This document shows, piece after piece, positions 13,210-26,115 of a stretch of DNA of 64,000 nt. The position numbers and the translations under genes were made by a program. Every line of letters starts with the position of its first letter. Position 1 is the stretch's first letter. The DNA is from Bagarius yarrelli (taxonomy: Eukaryota > Chordata > Actinopteri > Siluriformes > Sisoridae): NCBI GenBank assembly GCA_005784505.1, contig VCAZ01000001.1, positions 1,251,001 through 1,315,000 of the forward strand, given 5' to 3'. The notes beneath the pieces are model-generated. The model did no database searches. It had not been told where the DNA came from and saw only the letters and a list, made by a program, of their open reading frames with translations.

Positions 13210-13550
13210 GCAGCACGGTGGCTAAGTGGTTAGCACAGTTGCCTCACAGTAAGAATGTTCCGCAGGGGTCTTTCTGTGTGGGGTTTGTATGTTCTGTCTG
13301 TGTTTACGTGTGTTTACTCCGGGTTCTCCGGTTTTCTTCCACAGTCCAAAAACATGTATGTTAGATTGATTGGTGATTCTAAATTGCCCATAGGAGTGAG
13401 TGTGTGAGTGTGTGTGGCCCTGTAATGGACCAACGACCTGTCCACGGTGTCCCCCTCCTGTCTTTTGCCCCTTCAGAGACGGCTGGGATAGACTCCAGCA
13501 GATCCCTGTGACCCCGAATTAGGGAATAAGCGGCTATAGCAGATGAATAA
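13208..13550 (+). repeat. tRNA-derived SINE (type B)
   Basis: Starts GGGCAGCACGGTGGCTAAGT, then GGTTAGCACAGTTGCCTCAC. The box B region is partly deleted (AGTAAGAATGTTCCGCAGG). The rest of the body is full length to GAATTAGGGAATAAGCGGCT. Confidence 0.85.
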
Positions 13551-14596
13551 ATTTGTAATAATTTATAATTTGAATAACAGTGGAATATTACGACTAAATG
13601 GTTATATTTCTCTAATAATTTGCGATATATATTTATTTATCTTATTACTGTACCTGCGTACTGTATGTTTTTCTGTTTTTTTTGGAAAAAACTTATATTA
13701 CACATCAGTTCCCAGATACAGCTCACACCTTCCAGGATTGCAAAAAAGAAATGTATGTAATTCATGCATTTATATAAAATGTCTTCTATAATAATTTTAG
13801 GAAGACTTAGAAAGCTCGCCGTTTAAACACACTGCTGTTTAAACCTCATCTGCTTGCAATGGATTATGTCTCACTTGCAAATCGATTTGGTTCAAAGAAA
13901 AGTGAATAAAAAGGTTGAACGTGGTGGTATAGACCGGCTAGACAGGTGTCCCTGCCATGTGCTCTCACTCTGCCCACCAACCCCTTGATAAATGACAAGA
14001 TGTGCCCTACACAGTACAAGCTGTTAGAGTAGAGAGGACAGACGTCCTTGAGATAAACAAATCAAGGAAGCTGTTTTTGTTCCAGTCTCCACGGTGGAAG
14101 AAACAGAAGAGAAGGAGGTGTGAAAGAAGAAGCTAAAAAAGACATATGCATCTTTGTCTGCCTTCAGTCACGTCTCTCACATTACAAAGCACACTAAAGA
14201 TCACAAGCTACGGAAAGCACAGGCGTAGAAATTTTACGGAGAGACTCTGATACCTCAGCACTTCTGTAAAACGAGCAGTTTTATTTAGAACTTTAATGTT
14301 CCAGAAGAAAAATCCTGCCATGCCACATTATTTCACATTTTCTGGTGGTGCTTTATAGACACGTCACGTGTGTATGTGTTAGACACCATCTGTGTTTTGC
14401 TGCATCAAATATTTCCTCTGAAATGTTGTCGCACTGGATTTTTTCCTGCTTTCTTTTCTTTTCCTTTCCTTTTTTATCCCTATTCCACATTTTCTACTGT
14501 CTTTTTTCTGTTCTTTGCTTTTATCCTCATCATGCTTTCTCTCTCTGTTCATAACTCACTTATCTTTTCCCAGACTGTCTGTTCAGTGTGTTTGTG

Positions 14597-14880
14597 AATG
14601 TGTGTGTGTGTGTGTGTGTGCTCATGTGATTTGTGTTTCTCGTAGTGACAAAGAGGTTAAGCTGATTGGATTCTTGTTTATTTGCATTCAACTCGCAGAA
14701 TGCATTGCTTGCCAGTTAGCGCACACACACACACACACACACACACTCTTTCTAGATTAGTGTCTATATCTTTACCTGATATTTAGCTGGAAAAAAAAAG
14801 TGTTCACGCAATAACGCTGTACTTTGTTGTCCTCTGCACAGAAGCCATCCTGTGTGTGTGTGTGTGTGTGTGTGCAAGTG
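14597..14880. repeat. cluster of (TG)n/(CA)n microsatellites
   Basis: Three dinucleotide runs: TG at about 14597-14620, CA at about 14722-14746 and GT at about 14851-14880. The CA and GT tracts are inverted relative to one another and could pair. Confidence 0.85.
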
Positions 14881-15331
14881 TGTGTGAGAAAGTATTAAAA
14901 TAGGCATGCGATGTTTTATTTATTGAAACGTAAATGAACACAGGAGTGAAAACAGGCTGCGGGTTGGAATAATGATCCGGTTTGTTCTGCAGGCTATAGA
15001 ATCCATGTAATAATTCAGCATATAATAGCACCTCATCTCAGGCTTCATCAATTGGACACACCATCCGGTCTGGACATGCTTGTCTCCGTCTCGGCACTGT
15101 TTTCGCAACTCATAATAACATACAATACTGTTTTATTTTACAAATCCTGCATGCCTTTTTTTTTTAATATAAATCATTTTGTTCTGTGTTCCACGTTGGC
15201 AGATGTAGTGCTTGTGCCAGATGTTACCTGCAGTATGTTTGCACATGTGGATTGTCTTAAAAGCTTTTTAGGCTGACTTTGCCTTTTACTTAGAATGTCA
15301 CACATACATCTTTAAAGACTAAAATCCATTT

Positions 15332-15332
<1 letters not shown>

Positions 15333-15390
<58 letters not shown>

Positions 15391-15400
15391 TCTCCCTCAC
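15333..15400. repeat. (CT)n microsatellite
   Basis: CT run with three TTT interruptions. Confidence 0.9.
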
Positions 15401-17187
15401 TCAGAGGCGTAGCCAGGATTTTTCTACCTGAAGGCCAGTCGGGTCTAATCATTTTGTTTTATAAAGTTAAGCTTTACTTTCGCAATGTTTTCTTTGAGCA
15501 ACTTTAAGTTAACATACGAACCGGAATGTTATAACAACTGAATATCTTGCTAGCTGATGATTTAGCTGTCAGTTGTGACGATTGATGATGAAGCCAATTA
15601 AATAGAATTCATAAATTAAATTATATATCAATTATTTTAACCATCATCAATGTTTATAACTATCACAGCCGTTAAAGTTTTTCACCGCTCATGTTATCCA
15701 ACTGGCGATTTTTATACAAATTGATGAATCACTGCAATTCTTTCAGTTCTGGTAGATGGTCCATTGATTGATGGTAGCCTATCAGAGGTTGCCATTAATT
15801 TACCCCAAAACTTGTCCCTGACTTTTCCCTAAAATGTTGCAGCCAAAAAATGGGGTTTGAGTTCTAACCCATCTGAAGTGATCTGCTCACATTAATACCG
15901 TTGAATTTTCAGGCCCACAACGGCTGACAGAGGAGAAGAAATTAACTCAGACAAACCTAAAAATAAGTTTTCAAGGCGGACTTTTCCGGAAAAGTTGTAC
16001 ATGGTGTTGTACATTTTATACTCAAAAATAACTAGCTTGTCTCTGCGTGGAAAAATAGTTTCCAGACCAGGTCCGCTGACCGGTATTTTATTTATATTTT
16101 ATTGTTATCTGTAATGTTTTTGTGATGTTATATCAATATAAAGAGAAATATTGATTCTGAACTGTTCCAGATGTTGTAGGTGGTACGGTTGTGGTTGTAG
16201 TGTAGAGGTTTGGAGTTGTGTGTTAACAGGTTTCTTGTCTCTCTGTCTGTAATTCCACACCGTGTTATATTGTGTGTTTGTTTAGTATTGATGTGTTTCT
16301 ATAATTGTGATGTGATAGTGGGGGTATTAAGGGGGGTATCAGTCGGGGTAAATCCACACTGAAGGACCAGGTACCAAATGCACCGCCCACCACTGACTCT
16401 GCCGCTGCCTTCACCCTCTCTCAGATCTCTTCTGGTAGCTTGCCTTACCCCTTGAGAACCCCCTCAAAATGAATATGGAAAATAGACTGAACTGATATTC
16501 AGTGTTTCAGTGCTGAATAGTTTTTGTTTATACTTTTTTCATTATTATTGTTCATGTTTTCGACATAACCTTTTCATATAATGCAGCATGTTCCAGTTCT
16601 GTGCTCTCCAGTGGCAATGTTTCTATGAGGCTTTACAAATGCATAAGAGTAAGAAATTAATCTGCGCTGTCGCAGACTGACTGCTCCACACCTGTTCTGC
16701 CACAAATTGGTTCTATACGGTGCCAAATCGGAACCATTCATGCCAAAAAAAGCCAAGACATAACTGTGTAAATGATGCTGGCCAAGTTTAATTACATCCC
16801 AGCATGCAGTGTGTAAATCTTGATCCTTTTACAGATTTTTGTTACTTTGGTCTCAAAAAGGTGTGTTTTGCTGTATTACGAAGTAAAGCGCAGGGCTTCT
16901 GTTTATTTTACACCCAATAAAACGGAACCCTTTTTTGGCGTATTTCTAATGTGACAACCAGGAACAATGTGTGTTTAAAAAACACTAATATTTGATGAAA
17001 TGTTAATGTTTTCACTGCTTCCGAATAAAGAACGTTTTTTGCATGAGAAAATTGTGGCGGGATCCGAGAACATAACATAAACAAACAAAAGAAGATGCAG
17101 CTGATGAACTAATTTAAAAATCTAATTTGATTTATGCACAATGTTTAAACTGCAGCCTCAGGTAATTCTTTCTAAACTGGAATGACT

Positions 17188-17530
17188 AGTGTTTAGCACG
17201 GTTGCCTCACAGCAAGAAGGTCCCGGGTTCGATTCCCCTGCAGGGGTCTTTCTGTGTGGAGTGTGTATGTTCTCCCTGGGTTTGTGTGGGTTTATTCCGG
17301 GTTCTCCGGTTTCCTCCCACAGTCCAAAAACATGTATGTTAGGTTGATTGGTGATTCTAAATTGCCCATAGGAGTGAGTGTGAGTGTGTGTGTGTGGCCC
17401 TGTGATGGACTGGCGACCTGTCCAGGGTGTCCCTCTGCTGCCTTTCACTCTTCAAGACTCAGCAGATCCCTGTGACCCCGAATCAGGGAATAAGCGGGTA
17501 GAGAAAATGAATAAATGAATGAATGAATGA
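17188..17530 (+). repeat. tRNA-derived SINE (type B)
   Basis: A well preserved copy with box B-like GGGTTCGATTCCCCTGCAGG, GGGTTCTCCGGTTTCCTCCC, GATTGGTGATTCTAAATTGC and GGACTGGCGACCTGTCCAGG, and a (TGAA)n tail. A small deletion removes the GGCTGGGATAGACTCC block. Confidence 0.88.
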
Positions 17531-17914
17531 CCAGAACTTTATAACTTTTAAATCTTTTTTATGAAAACATTTATTATAAGTTCTGTAACCCTCTGAAGGG
17601 CATACAAAAAATACTGGCACTTAGCATTGGCACTTAAATTAAATCAGCTCGCAATTTATTGTCCTGAAATATTTCAAGGACAAAATGCACAATTTTCTAT
17701 AAGTAGTGTTTCATTAAATCTACTTCAACAGCCCATTTTATAGACAATTTAGATGATATCATCAAAAAAAGTACAGAGGCTGCTTTTAACCCTAACCTTG
17801 TTCAGCATTTCCGCCACTACGCGATTACATTTCAAACCTACAGTAACAATACTGTAAACAGTGAAATTCTTTTGTTGCTTATCCCATCTTAGTAAGTTTG
17901 GGGTCAGAGCGCAG

Positions 17915-18145
17915 GGTCAGCTATGATACAGTGCCCCCTGGGGCAGGAAGGGTTAAGAGTCTTGCTCAAGGACCCAACAGTGGTTGGCTTGCCGGTGGTG
18001 GGGCTTAAACCCAGGTGTTTCCGTTCTTCAGATCAACAGCTGGAGGTGGTGGGGCTGCAACCCAGGTCTTCCTGGTCTCCGGATCAGCAACTCATCACCT
18101 TAATCATTGGGGTCACCACTGACCCATTCGGGCCACTGCTATGAA
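17915..18145 (-). repeat. SINE-related repeat with internal duplication
   Basis: Reads AGGGTTAAGAGTCTTGCTCA and GACCCAACAGTGGTTGGCTT, similar to the reverse of type-A SINEs. The segment GTGGTGGGGCTTAAACCCAG is then repeated as GTGGTGGGGCTGCAACCCAG about 50 bases on. Family uncertain. Confidence 0.5.
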
Positions 18146-18481
18146 TAACATGTTTGCTACTACAGTATTATGTTTAAATGGTTGCCGTGAATGAGGTCAT
18201 CTGTGAAATGTCGTAAATGTAAAGCGTTTGAATCTGAGCAGATCGTTTCACCATCAGAAGTCACGTAAGCAAGACATAGGAGTAAACCAGTTACAGGGAA
18301 CGTTTAGGAAATAGTTCAGCTAAATAAGTATAAAGTTAAATAAGTGTAGCTAAAAGTTATTTTATATCAAAACTGTGCTAAAAGCAAAAATAACAATAGT
18401 TACACAACATCTCATACAGTATTTTTTATGACAAAACATTCACACCATTGTCTGTTGTTACCTGCACTTTATAACTGTGTA

Positions 18482-18730
18482 CTAATTTAGAATTAATTTT
18501 ATGTACAGTAGCAACTAGTGTTGTAAGTATGTGTCTAAAAACATCTTGAGGTGTCTTGAATTTTGTCACTTGCTACCAGAAATGGCATTTTTGGGCTGTG
18601 AATGTGCACAAAATGAAGGTCATGTGAAGTTTTGTCAGCTGCGAGTGTGAACAAACCCTGATGGCTCATGGCCAGTAAACACCTCCATCCACGGCAAGCC
18701 GAATATGTGAGCCTAAAAATAGAGTTTTTT
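18482..18730 (+). repeat. 250-bp duplicated segment, copy 1
   Basis: Matches 19935-20188 throughout at roughly 90 percent by eye. Shared blocks include TTTATGTACAGTAGCAACTA, GGGCTGTGAATGTGCACAAA and AACAAACCCTGATGGCTCAT. Not recognised as a named family. It ends in a T-rich stretch. Confidence 0.85.
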
Positions 18731-19048
18731 CTTCTTTTAATTTTTAATGATATTTTTAAGGGAACGGAACTGCAGTCTCTAAATGGACATGAGGGAACCT
18801 GCTACTGTAGAAGGTGCAACCTCCTACCGTAACCTGTAAACAGATCCTGATCTGTTTGATGCCGAGGAACATTTTCCAGTAAAAGAAAGCAAGTCTAAGC
18901 AAACATTTTGAGAGATTATGTAAATTTCTATAAAAGTAAAGTGAAAAAAGATGGCCTACTTTTTTGTTGGGAAACTTTTTTTTTCTTTTCTTTTTCATCG
19001 CTGGTGTTCACAAAAGCACATTTCAATGGAATTGAATGATGAGTGACA

Positions 19049-19076
19049 GTTTGCTAAAAAAAAAAAAAAAAAAAGC
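19049..19076. repeat. poly(A) tract
   Basis: A run of about 20 A bases after GCT. Confidence 0.8.
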
Positions 19077-19734
19077 AAAGTGGCTTTTATTTAACTCGAT
19101 TTTTTTTGGTTGGGATTGATGTAAATAGTCTCAGAATAATGTGACTTTCTGTATGGATCTGTTTGTATTTTCATATAAACATGTGTTTGTAAATGAGTGC
19201 TGATTATCTGCTGCTGGGGAATGTCACCAGTCTGAATAGCCATGTCCTGATGATGAAACAGGCCTATTTATATCTTTTGTCCTTCACCTTTTTAAAATTC
19301 TTTTGAGTTCTAGCAGTGTGTTATAGTCCTCCATTAGTGTAGTGATGATGCCCATGCTCTTGGTGACCTCATTGTCAGCGCACTCATTGCATTTGCACAC
19401 CCCATCCCAGTAGCCTGGATAAGGGCTTGACCTTCTTCTCACTGTGCTCCATGTCAGCTCTTAACCTTCTGCATCATGTACGGACTAAATTGTTTATGCA
19501 CGGAAAAGGTAGAGGGAGACAGAGAGAGAAAGAGAGGGAGAGAGAGAGAGGTGTTAGTCAGAAATCGATCCGAGCTGTTATTGAGTGCTGAGCTCGGGAG
19601 ACAGAGAGATTAGGACCTTCTCAAAATGGTTTGAAAAAAGTTTGGCTATACATGTAGATGTTCTCGACTAGCTTTTTGATAGATTATTATTTATTATTAC
19701 AATATTATTACTATTCGTGTAAACTTATAGACCC

Positions 19735-19934
19735 AAACACTGTTCCAGCATGACAATGCCACTGTGCACAAAGCAAGGTTGCCAAGGTTGATGTGGAGTG
19801 TTCCACACAGAGCCCTGACCTTAACCCCACTTCACCTTTACAGGATGAACTGAATCACCAACTGCATCCCAAAAGTCCTGACCCGACTATAGTGCCTCAT
19901 CTAACTAATACTGCTGTGGACCAATTCCTGCAGC
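19735..19934 (+). mobile_element. Tc1-like transposase relic, 5' part (interrupted)
   Basis: Encodes debris of the catalytic end of a Tc1/mariner transposase: a QHDNATVHKAR-like stretch in one frame, then TQSPDLNPT in another, corresponding to the second and third acidic motifs. Frame shifts and deletions make it dead. It breaks off where the 250-bp duplicated segment begins and seems to resume at 20211. Confidence 0.7.
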
Positions 19935-20210
19935 CTAATTTAGGATTATTTTTATGTACAGTAGCAACTAGTGTTGTAAGTAAGTGTCTAAAAAACATCT
20001 TGAGGTGCCTTGAATTTTGTCACTTGCTGCTAAAAATGACATTTTTGGGCTGTGAATGTGCACAAAATGAAGGTCGTATGACATTTTGTCAGCTGTGAGT
20101 GTGAACAAACCCTGATGGCTCATGGCCACGGTAAACACCTCCATCCACGGCAAGCAGAATACATGAGGCTAAAAACAGAGCTTTTCTTTTTTTTTTTTTT
20201 TATTAAATTG
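19935..20210 (+). repeat. 250-bp duplicated segment, copy 2, inserted in Tc1-like relic
   Basis: Near copy of 18482-18730 followed by a poly(T)-rich end. It sits between the two halves of the Tc1-like relic, so this copy arrived after the Tc1-like element, with loss of some of the host element. Confidence 0.75.
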
Positions 20211-20306
20211 ATTATTATAAAAGAAAACTAAATCTGGAATATGATTTACCAATAACACATAAGGTCATGGTTAGTTGTCCTAGTATTTTTGTCTATACAG
20301 TAAATT
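20211..20306 (+). mobile_element. Tc1-like relic, 3' part
   Basis: ATTATTATAAAAG then AACTAAATCTGGAATATGAT and TTTTTGTCTATACAGTAAAT, matching the 3' end of the same fish Tc1-like family as 10086-10190 and 63584-63665. Confidence 0.6.
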
Positions 20307-21102
20307 TGTCTTTTAAGCCTTCCATTTCATGGCTACTTTCTAACCTTGCTTTGGTGTCTGCCAGCAATGATCATGAGGAATCATTAGATATTTGTCCAAA
20401 ACCGCATTTCTAAAGCATTGCTGGCTGTGTAATTTTATTGCACAATGAATATCAAGATTTGCTTTAGCTGCCGGAGAGCTCTATGGCGTAGTATATAAGG
20501 TATAAACCTGATCGATTCAGTTTGTAATCAGATACCTTAGCCGTAGAACGGTTAGCATGCTTTGTATTGATGACTGCAGAAAGGTGCATCACCTAAAAAT
20601 AACATGAGTAAAAGAGAATATAATTTAGTCAATAGAACTGTAAGCACCCAGACGGAGTAGAACCCATAATGCAGTTCTTGGATTTATTTATAAAATAGCG
20701 TAGATAGAAAGAAGACAAAAACATAGTCAATAAACGAGCTATGGTCGATACACAATACAGATTAGAAAGATCTGCAAACAAAACTGGGGACCATATTCAG
20801 AAACCAGACATACCAGACCATAAATACAGAGACTAAAGAAAGACTAAATAACCGCTGAGTAAGTAGACAGGCTAATAATACTTCGCAAAATGCTAACAGT
20901 ACCGCTAGCTTATCTTGAACAGTAGGTGAACCGCTAGAACTCAGGTGAGGGCGTCTTCCTGTGGACCGCTGAGGACATCACAAGAACATATTTATAATTT
21001 TTTTTTTTATCCTTTGTTACTGATATAAAAGCTGTCGAGGTCATTAGAGTGATGAAACAATGGTAAAGCTTGTGCTTTAATGCTAAGACAGACATTTATA
21101 AG

Positions 21103-21495
21103 ACAGTGTTTTCCGAAAGGGGGTCCCGACCAACAAGGGGGCCTCAGCAAGCTCTGTGAGTGTTGCGTGATATTTTGAATAGTGTTGATCAGTGAGGAAC
21201 ATTAAGGAGAACGATCATAATGTATTAGCTAATTTTGTCCATGATCCCCTGATTGACCAAAAAATGGACAAATTTGTAATTCGTCCTCCACAGAAACGAG
21301 CGAGTGTCACTGATTCTCCTTCAGCAGCTGATAGTAATGATCCAGACATACCGGACCCTGCAGGTGAGGAAGAGCCACCAATTCGAAAATACCAAGAGCG
21401 ATAGTACCATTAAAGGGGGTGAAGTGAAGGGGGACCTAAAATATTTTTTTGGGGGAAAAAGGGGTCTAGGACTAAAAAAGGATGATAACGAGTGG
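21103..21495 (+). mobile_element. hAT (Charlie/ZBED-type) non-autonomous copy 1
   Basis: Starts CAGTGTTTTCCGAAAGGGGG, a hAT-like end. At 21264 it encodes MDKFVIRPPQKRASVTDSPS and continues to RKYQER. This resembles the N-terminus of hAT transposases related to ZBED5/FAM200 proteins. Directly afterwards it jumps to the non-coding 3' end shared with 35158-35500 and 45350-45768, so the catalytic core has been deleted. Confidence 0.7.
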
Positions 21496-22636
21496 TGTTT
21501 AGTAGATTGAAACTCTTCATAGTAGGCAAATGTCAGAAGAATGTGAAGAGTTTTCCTGTGTCACCACACACATCAGCAGGATCTGGGCCATGAATCCACA
21601 TCAGATGCTTCCTGGCTGAAGATCTACAGTAGGTCAGAACAGTGTTATCAGTATTTAAGTCATGCTGCTGAAGCATTTTTGTGTTTGAGATTAAGTGGTA
21701 AGTGTGAGTAAGCGGAAGAATACGGTGGTGTCAGCTCTTTTCTGCCATTACCGCAGTACTAGCGTAGTAGAATGTGTTTTACTGCACAAAAACATCAATA
21801 TTTCTCCTAGCACACATCACTTTATATCACTTTTATGCTTTTCTTTCTTTTTCATTCTCGAAGACATAGATGAAGGACTCCGCAGATCCTTGGCTGCTTG
21901 TCTTTGCTCCTGTCCTCTAAAGCACATGGCATGTACTGTAAATATATTGAGCGATAAATGGGATCATCTTCAGCAGGCTAGAGCACATCAGACAGGAGGT
22001 AATGGTGCTTCTTCATGCAGTTTCAGGTCTGAATTCTAGATTCGACCTTCCTCTCCACAGGCCAAGGTGATTAATGTGTTTCAGGAAAAAATCGGAAGGA
22101 CTGTATATAGATGGTTCTTAGAGATCAAACATTAAGCTACCACAGATGTGAGAGTAGATGTGAGGAAAGTAGGACAACAAAGTAAGACATAAGTTTGACG
22201 AACTTTTCCCAGGGTTTTGTTTTGGTGTAGGTAAAGTAATGAAAAATATATTCAAAGTCATGTTTTAAGTGCTGTTTTATGCATGTGTTATTCTGCATTA
22301 TACACATCTGGGAGAGATCTTGGACAGAACACCTTTGCTTGGAAGTTGTTTTGAATAAGAACATCTGCTAAATGACGTAAATGAACACGACACGTGTGTG
22401 TCGTGTGCTTTTTAAATATCCCATTCCAGACATTAGATTTGCTGTTATAGACTTTACTCCTCTTTTCTCGAGACCAGAGTCCAGGCAGGCTTATTTATTT
22501 GTAGATAAGTAAGCATTAAGCACAGGTAGCAAATAAATTGTGATTATAAATAACGAACAAAATTGATTAACAGTCACTAGAAAACTCACACATCAGGTAA
22601 ACAAAGTGCAACTTAACAAAACTAACCGCTAACCTC

Positions 22637-22742
22637 TAAAAAGTGCAAATCAACAAAAAAGTGCACTAACCCCCTAACCCCTAACAAAGTGCACTAACCC
22701 CCAACAAAGTGCACTAACCCCCAACAAATACATTCTTTGATG
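22637..22742 (+). repeat. short tandem array (ACAAAGTGCACTAACCCCC)
   Basis: Four to five imperfect units of about 20-23 bases centred on AAAGTGCACTAACCCCC, with looser related units before it. Confidence 0.7.
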
Positions 22743-22888
22743 TAACAAATACACTTTTAATGCAAACCTTGATAAGTTGATTGACAACAACTAATACAAA
22801 GTATCCCATAATTTGGTGTACTTAAACTATTAGGTTCACTTTACCTGGTGTTAAGTTCAAACTTTTCCTTCACATTACATCACTTCAC

Positions 22889-23064
22889 ATTACAGCATTG
22901 GACAGATGACCTTATTAGGAGCAACTTACATTTATTTTATTTATACAGCTGGGGGCCTTGCCTCATGGGCCCAACAATGGTAGCTTGGCAGTGCTGGGAA
23001 TCAAACCCCTGATCCTCTGGTTAGCAGTCTAACACTTTAACCAGCGAGCTACCACCTCCCCACC
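22889..23064 (-). repeat. tRNA-derived SINE (type A)
   Basis: Reverse copy: tail complement TACAGCATTGGACAGATGAC, then GGGCCCAACAATGGTAGCTT, box B complement GGGAATCAAACCCCTGATCC and head complement TTTAACCAGCGAGCTACCAC. Confidence 0.8.
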
Positions 23065-23315
23065 GAGCTACCACCGCCTTCAGGCTAACAGATGAGACTT
23101 AAAGCTCAAACTTTTGTAAAAATCCACCAATCAGCACATTTGTTTTCTTGTATGTCACATCATCACATCTTGTTAATCACATTAAAGGAAAAGCAGCATA
23201 AAATAATTTAATGGCTAAAAATTTTGGGTTTATGGCACTTGAAATTTTAAGTTCATGTATTTTGAAGGTTAATAAATGACACTAAATTAGTCATTTATTA
23301 CTAAAGCAAAACTTT

Positions 23316-23517
23316 AAACATTTACATCATTTGGCAGATGTTCTTATCCAGAGTGACTTACATTTATCTCATTTATACAACTGAGCACTTGGGGGTTAAG
23401 GGCCTTGCTCAGGGGCCCAACAGTAATGGCTTGGTGAAACTTGGTGAAGCTGGGAATAAAACCCATAATCTTCAGGTTGGTAGTCCAACACCTTGACTAT
23501 GAGCCACCACATTCCCC
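23316..23517 (-). repeat. tRNA-derived SINE (type A)
   Basis: Reverse copy with a well preserved tail (CATTTGGCAGATGTTCTTAT, CCAGAGTGACTTACATTTAT) and a short internal duplication (GGCTTGGTGAAACTTGGTGA). Confidence 0.85.
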
Positions 23518-24789
23518 AAATGCTTTTGTTTATATGATGTATTTACATTAATTAGCAAAATTAAACAAAATATTTTTCCTTTAAACCAAAGACTTGCGGT
23601 TTAACCTTTTATAAAAGACCAACTGTAATGGCCTAGAGAGTTCTGTAACTGTCACACTACACGGAATGCCTGTAGGGCATGAGGGCTTTCTGGTGGCACC
23701 GGGTGGGTGAAGCGGCTTGTGTTTAGGCTCTTTTGTTTATCTGTGGGGCAGAAATAGAGAAGCTGTGTATCAAATTCATTAATAACAGTTATTTTGTCTG
23801 TGCTGATAGATGCCGAGGGCACAGTTGTAGTTAGTGTTTCACACATTCTGTGGGTAGACTGGGATTGCTTTTTTATTGCCTAGCAGATAAACTGTTTCGG
23901 TGACAATCCGGGGGAAGAAAAAGCAGTGGGAGCCGGTCTTCTGATTTATTTTCAACTTTGAAATTACAGGTTCATTCTTAGGAAACTACTTATATTATTA
24001 AAAAAAGCTTTAAAATTCTTGGATTTGTGATTTGTGTATTGTATTAATGGTGTTTGCATGCACGTTCTGCAGCTGTGTGTTGCATTGCAGTGGTACAGTA
24101 TGTGCAGCATATGTCTATCAGTATTCTACTGTGCAGCTCCACACTCAGGCCAGTATCTGCTGCAGGAAATACAGAAAACGCTGCAGCCTTTTGCAGTGCA
24201 GTCCTGCAGTAGCACACAGCTTGTTGTCTGTGCAGGCTGTGTGTAAACGGAACGTGTTTATGAGATTTAAAAAGCACACAGCGGGAGTGTTTAGGGTTAC
24301 ATTTGGATCGTTATACAAAAATAAATGAATTTTTTTACTATTTCTCCCAGGCTGCCATTTTTTTATTCTTTTTTGCCTCCGCCCATCTCTATCACACAGC
24401 AGCTACAAACCAGGAAGGGGGAAATGTAGCATGTATTTCTGCAAAGACTTGTTAAACATCTTTTACTTGATTGATTTCCTCGCTACATCACAGACCAACT
24501 AAAAACTCAGAGAAAAACTTTATTCTACATAGAAGAGCTAAACCTGGTTTTTACAAGTAGGAGAGAAATGGTATCCCATCCGTTCTACTTGGATAGCCAG
24601 ATGATCTCTCAGCCATGAAACACACACTTTCCTTTTGCCCTGCCGTGTGTGTTGGGAGCACAACCTTCTCTTTACCTTTACCTTTAAAAACCCCACATGC
24701 CCATCTGATGAAAAACGAACAATGTTTAAAAACTTTTTTTAAAGCCTGACAAGACTGTAATGAAAGTGGAAGTAAAGGTTATGGAGGTT

Positions 24790-24965
24790 AAGAGGTTGTG
24801 ACTCGGTGGTTAAGGTGTTGGACTGCTAATCGGAAGATTGTAGGTTTGATTTCCACCACCACCAAGTTACCACTGCTGGGCCCCTGTGCAAGGCCCTTAA
24901 CTTTCTGTCGCTCGGTTGTATAAAAGCTATAAATGTAAGTCACTTTGGATGAGAAGGTTGTAACA
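24790..24965 (+). repeat. tRNA-derived SINE (type A)
   Basis: Head GTGACTCGGTGGTTAAGGTG, box B-like TAGGTTTGATTTCC, tail GTAAGTCACTTTGGATGAGA. It is followed within 20 bases by a GATA/GACA array. Confidence 0.82.
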
Positions 24966-24980
24966 AAGTCTACTGAAGCA

Positions 24981-24995
24981 AATAGATAGACAGGC

Positions 24996-25030
<35 letters not shown>

Positions 25031-25033
25031 TAA

Positions 25034-25083
<50 letters not shown>

Positions 25084-25133
25084 GGATGGATGGATGGATG
25101 GATGGGCGGGCGGGCGGACAGACAGACAGATGA

Positions 25134-25197
<64 letters not shown>
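24981..25197. repeat. (GATA)n/(GACA)n/(GGAT)n compound array
   Basis: Blocks of GACA, GATA, GGAT and GGGC, then GACA and GATA again. The mixture of units suggests growth by slippage with base changes spreading through blocks. It follows a SINE tail, as at 5111. Confidence 0.95.
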
Positions 25198-25928
25198 CAA
25201 TGAAGCGCTGTTTAGCATCACAGAAGGGCAAATGGTAAAATAGTAAAACTGCAAACGAGCAAGTGCAAATAAATATGTAAGTATGTGCAATAATAAATAA
25301 GGCGGCGTCTGTATGTGCAAGTAGTTACAGCATGTAAAGTGTAGTTATGCATTGTGTGCATTGTATGTATTGTTTATAACCTCTCACTCATTCTAAATCC
25401 TGATAACTAATGAAGCTGCATTCTTCGTCCTTACACTTCACCTGTCTTTGTCCTTGATTGATTTTTAACAGAAGAATGAGTATAATAGTATAACTATTAG
25501 CTATTGACACATGCTAATAAATGGCTTATAGCGTTATTGTTCTGTCTTATTGTATCATTAGAGCTTCATAAGACAGGTTATCAGTGAGCACGTTGGGTGA
25601 GGTTGCTGTCCCACAGCTCCGAGTCCACAGTTTAATCCCGATCTTGGGTATCTGAAGCGTAACACTGACAGTTTGTCTTTGTCCACCTGGGTTCCCTTTG
25701 TATTCTTTAAACATATGCAAGTAACTAATGCTAAACTGGCCCATGGTTTGATAGACTGTGTAATATGGGTGCTTGCTGTGCTGCCCAGGATTCTGAAACT
25801 CCACCATGACCCTCAACAGAATAATGAATCATTTTAAAGATGAATGAATGAATAAAGGTGTTTAAAAAGACATTTTACAAAGGAATTTGTACAGAATATT
25901 ACAAAAGTAATATAAGATATGTACGTTA

Positions 25929-26115
25929 GACGTGGTGGCTTAGTGAGTAATGTGATGGACTGATACCAGGAAGATTGTGGGTTCGATTCCCAGCCCCACC
26001 AAGCCACCACTGTGGACTCCTGAGCAAGGCCCTTAACCCCCAATTGCTTAGTTGTATCAAGAGATAAATGCAAGTCGCTCTGGATAACGACGTCTGCCAA
26101 ATGCTTTAAATGTAA
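25929..26115 (+). repeat. tRNA-derived SINE (type A)
   Basis: Head CGTGGTGGCTTAGTGAGTAA, perfect box B-like GGGTTCGATTCCCAGCCC, tail GCAAGTCGCTCTGGATAACG. Confidence 0.86.

Noticed and set aside
21192..21404. 70-residue frame MRNIKENDHNV...
   Set aside because: A fragment of hAT transposase in a MITE repeated three times here; not an independent gene.
24788..25320. Overlapping minus-strand frames with YLSIYLSI repeats
   Set aside because: Same artefact over the second GATA/GACA array.
25985..26000. tRNA-like box B sequences (GGTTCGATTCC) at several places
   Set aside because: They belong to SINE heads with L2-like tails; no cloverleaf with a proper acceptor stem was found.
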